A stretch of 64,000 nt of DNA. Origin: Halorubrum ruber. Lineage in GTDB: Archaea > Halobacteriota > Halobacteria > Halobacteriales > Haloferacaceae. The stretch spans positions 2,899,218 through 2,963,217 of the forward strand of contig NZ_CP073695.1 of the NCBI RefSeq assembly GCF_018228765.1. The letters are read 5' to 3'. This document shows positions 62,842-64,000 of this stretch, piece by piece. Position numbers and translations under genes: made by a program. Numbering within the stretch: position 1 is the first letter of the stretch; every line of letters starts with the position of its first letter. Below the pieces are notes generated by a model. That model ran no database searches, was not told the DNA's origin, and saw only the letters and a list, made by a program, of their open reading frames with translations.

Positions 62842-63090
62842 CAGCCGCGAGGCGGGCGCACACTCGCTGTGCTCCTCGGTCGCTCGTTTCACTCGCTCCC
62901 TGCGGTGCTTACTTCGTCTGCGCCCGCCTCGCGGCTGCCCCTTTGAGTCCCGCCCCGCACCGCAACCGCACCTCACACCTCCCCAGCCTCGTCGGTGGTC
63001 CTCCGCTTCGCTCCGGACCACCGACTCCCTCGCGCGTGCGACTCGCGGCCGCCGAGGGCGGCCGCTCGTCGGCACGCGCCACCGCAGTTC
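62842..63090 (+). repeat. Structured dispersed repeat, copy B
   Basis: Stem 1 pairs 62842-62860 with 62919-62937 perfectly over 19 bp around a 58-nt loop, the same loop length as copy A. Stem 2 (GGTGGTCC...GGACCACC) and stem 3 (GCGGCCGCC...GGCGGCCGC) are also conserved in order. Same orientation as copy A. It lies just upstream of the Cas4-like gene. Confidence 0.75.
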
Positions 63091-63123
63091 TATTTATAAA
63101 CAAAGCCGCGGCCAGCCTGACGC

Positions 63124-63816
63124 GTGACCCTCGTTCCGTTCAGCGACCTGGCCCGCGCGGCGTACTGTCCCCGGCAACTCTACTACGTCCGGCGTGACGA
63201 CGAGCGGAGCGTCCCGCCGAAGGCGCGCGAACGCATCGACCTCGCGTTCCGATACGGTGAGCTGGTCGACGCGTCGAACCGGACGCTCCGGGAGCTGCCG
63301 CTCCACCGATCGCCGGCAGCCTACCGTCGGAATCTGGACCGGCTGCGCGAGCGCGAGGAGTACGAGCGTCTCGTCGACCCCGCGAGCGAGCGCGGCTTCC
63401 TCTCGGGCAAGGACTGTCACGGGACTGTTCACAAGGTGCTGGAAGCGGACGAGGGGGCGACCGATGCGGACGACGAGGGTGCCGCGCCGCCCGTCCCGAC
63501 CCTCGTCTCGTCGGGCGAGCCGCCGGAGCAGGGCGTGTGGGAGCCGCAGGCGGTGCGCGCGGTCGGGCTCGCGAAGGCGCTGGCGTGGGAGCGCGAGCGC
63601 GAGATCGAGCGCGCGCTGGTCGAGTACCCCGCGGTCGGGGTCGTGCGCGAGGTCCGACTGACGGTGCGGAAGAAGGCGGCGTATCGAAAGGCGCTCCGCG
63701 CGGTGCGGTCGATCGACGGCCCCCCGCCGCGCGTCGACGACGACCGGTGTAACGCCTGCGACTACGCCGCGGAGTGCGGCACCCGGCGGCGGTCGCTGCG
63801 GTCGCTGCTTGGGTGA
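63124..63816 (+). CDS. Solo Cas4-like PD-(D/E)XK nuclease
   Basis: A 230-residue protein starting at GTG 63124. MTLVPFSDLARAAYCPRQLY (Cys near 15) and the C-terminal CNACDYAAEC supply the four cysteines of an Fe-S cluster, as in Cas4/Dna2-type nucleases. Residues near 115-190 carry the nuclease core, including VWEPQAVRAVGLAKALAWER and YPAVGVVREVRLTVRKKAAY. No CRISPR array or other cas genes are present. Haloarchaeal stand-alone Cas4-like proteins of this type are known; their role is unclear. Some catalytic residues cannot be assigned with certainty. Confidence 0.75.
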   Translation: MTLVPFSDLARAAYCPRQLYYVRRDDERSVPPKARERIDLAFRYGELVDASNRTLRELPLHRSPAAYRRNLDRLREREEYERLVDPASERGFLSGKDCHGTVHKVLEADEGATDADDEGAAPPVPTLVSSGEPPEQGVWEPQAVRAVGLAKALAWEREREIERALVEYPAVGVVREVRLTVRKKAAYRKALRAVRSIDGPPPRVDDDRCNACDYAAECGTRRRSLRSLLG

Positions 63817-63865
63817 GGCGGGTGCGGTGGCGCGGCGCGGTCGTCTCGAACGCCGCGAACGAGTC

Positions 63866-64000
63866 TCACGGCGAGAACGACGTACCGCACTCCGTACAGG
63901 TGAACCGGAACCGGCCCTCGTCGGTGAGTTCGGTGTCGTGGACGCGTTCGCCGCCGCAGTCGCGGCACTCGACGATCGACTCGATCTGGTCCCAGTCGTG
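63866..64000 (-). CDS. Zinc-ribbon protein, 5' end outside the window
   Basis: The visible 44 codons plus stop read DWDQIESIVECRDCGGERVH and DTELTDEGRFRFTCTECGTS then FSP. The two Cys pairs CRDC and CTEC form a typical zinc ribbon. The gene continues beyond the right edge, so its start and length are unknown. Confidence 0.75.
   Translation of the reverse strand, partial: HDWDQIESIVECRDCGGERVHDTELTDEGRFRFTCTECGTSFSP

Noticed and set aside
1-64000. CRISPR array next to the Cas4-like gene
   Set aside because: No regularly spaced direct repeats with unique spacers were seen; the repeated units at 43229 and 62741 are too few and have no spacer-like variation.

Overview
This is haloarchaeal (class Halobacteria) chromosomal DNA. 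The evidence is high G+C over most of the window, acidic Asp/Glu-rich proteins, Orc1/Cdc6 initiators, many GTG starts in GTGA stop/start overlaps, TATA boxes about 25 bp before start codons (leaderless mRNAs), a halobacterial-type transducer and Tat/lipobox secretion signals. Halorubrum or a relative is plausible, but I cannot fix the genus from sequence alone.

Layout. 1-3.4 kb: an Orc1/Cdc6 gene with its own family of origin repeats, then a DUF234-type ATPase. 3.4-19.4 kb: a sugar and glycan island with an epimerase, a nucleotidyltransferase, a PglK-like ABC flippase, a very AT-rich block (membrane protein, glycosyltransferase, sulfatase-fold protein), another glycosyltransferase, and a GDP-fucose pathway (gmd, fcl, Nudix) with a further glycosyltransferase. 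Inside it a VapBC toxin gene is split by an intact IS200/IS605 element. 19.4-21.6 kb: a second Orc1/Cdc6 gene flanked by a different repeat family, followed by a tRNA-like remnant. 21.6-27.7 kb: UDP-glucose dehydrogenase, an AglF-type nucleotidyltransferase (frameshifted), VanZ, DUF4330 and UppP proteins. 27.8-34.0 kb: three two-gene winged-helix plus His-rich small-protein cassettes, and between them a transducer-opsin operon whose opsin lacks the retinal-binding lysine. 34-47 kb: chromosomal housekeeping and transport genes (ABC exporter, lipoprotein deacetylase, BtuF, methyltransferase, VOC, DUF6293 regulator, two alcohol dehydrogenases, TauE). 47.2-56.8 kb: a secreted cohesin/dockerin/malectin/PKD cluster. 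57.4-62 kb: type IV pilus ATPase and membrane platform. 62-64 kb: a DUF protein, a second copy of a structured repeat, a solo Cas4-like nuclease and a truncated zinc-ribbon gene.

How genes work together. The two origins bracket a surface-glycan locus in which sugar-nucleotide enzymes, transferases and a lipid-linked glycan flippase form a plausible N-glycan or exopolysaccharide pathway. The 47-57 kb cluster would make cell-surface or secreted carbohydrate-binding proteins that could dock on one another. Four genes (aglF-like, opsin, btuF-like, DUF6293) are each broken by exactly one missing base in a five-base G/C run, which raises the question of assembly error. All functional calls rest on reading translated motifs; no database search was run.
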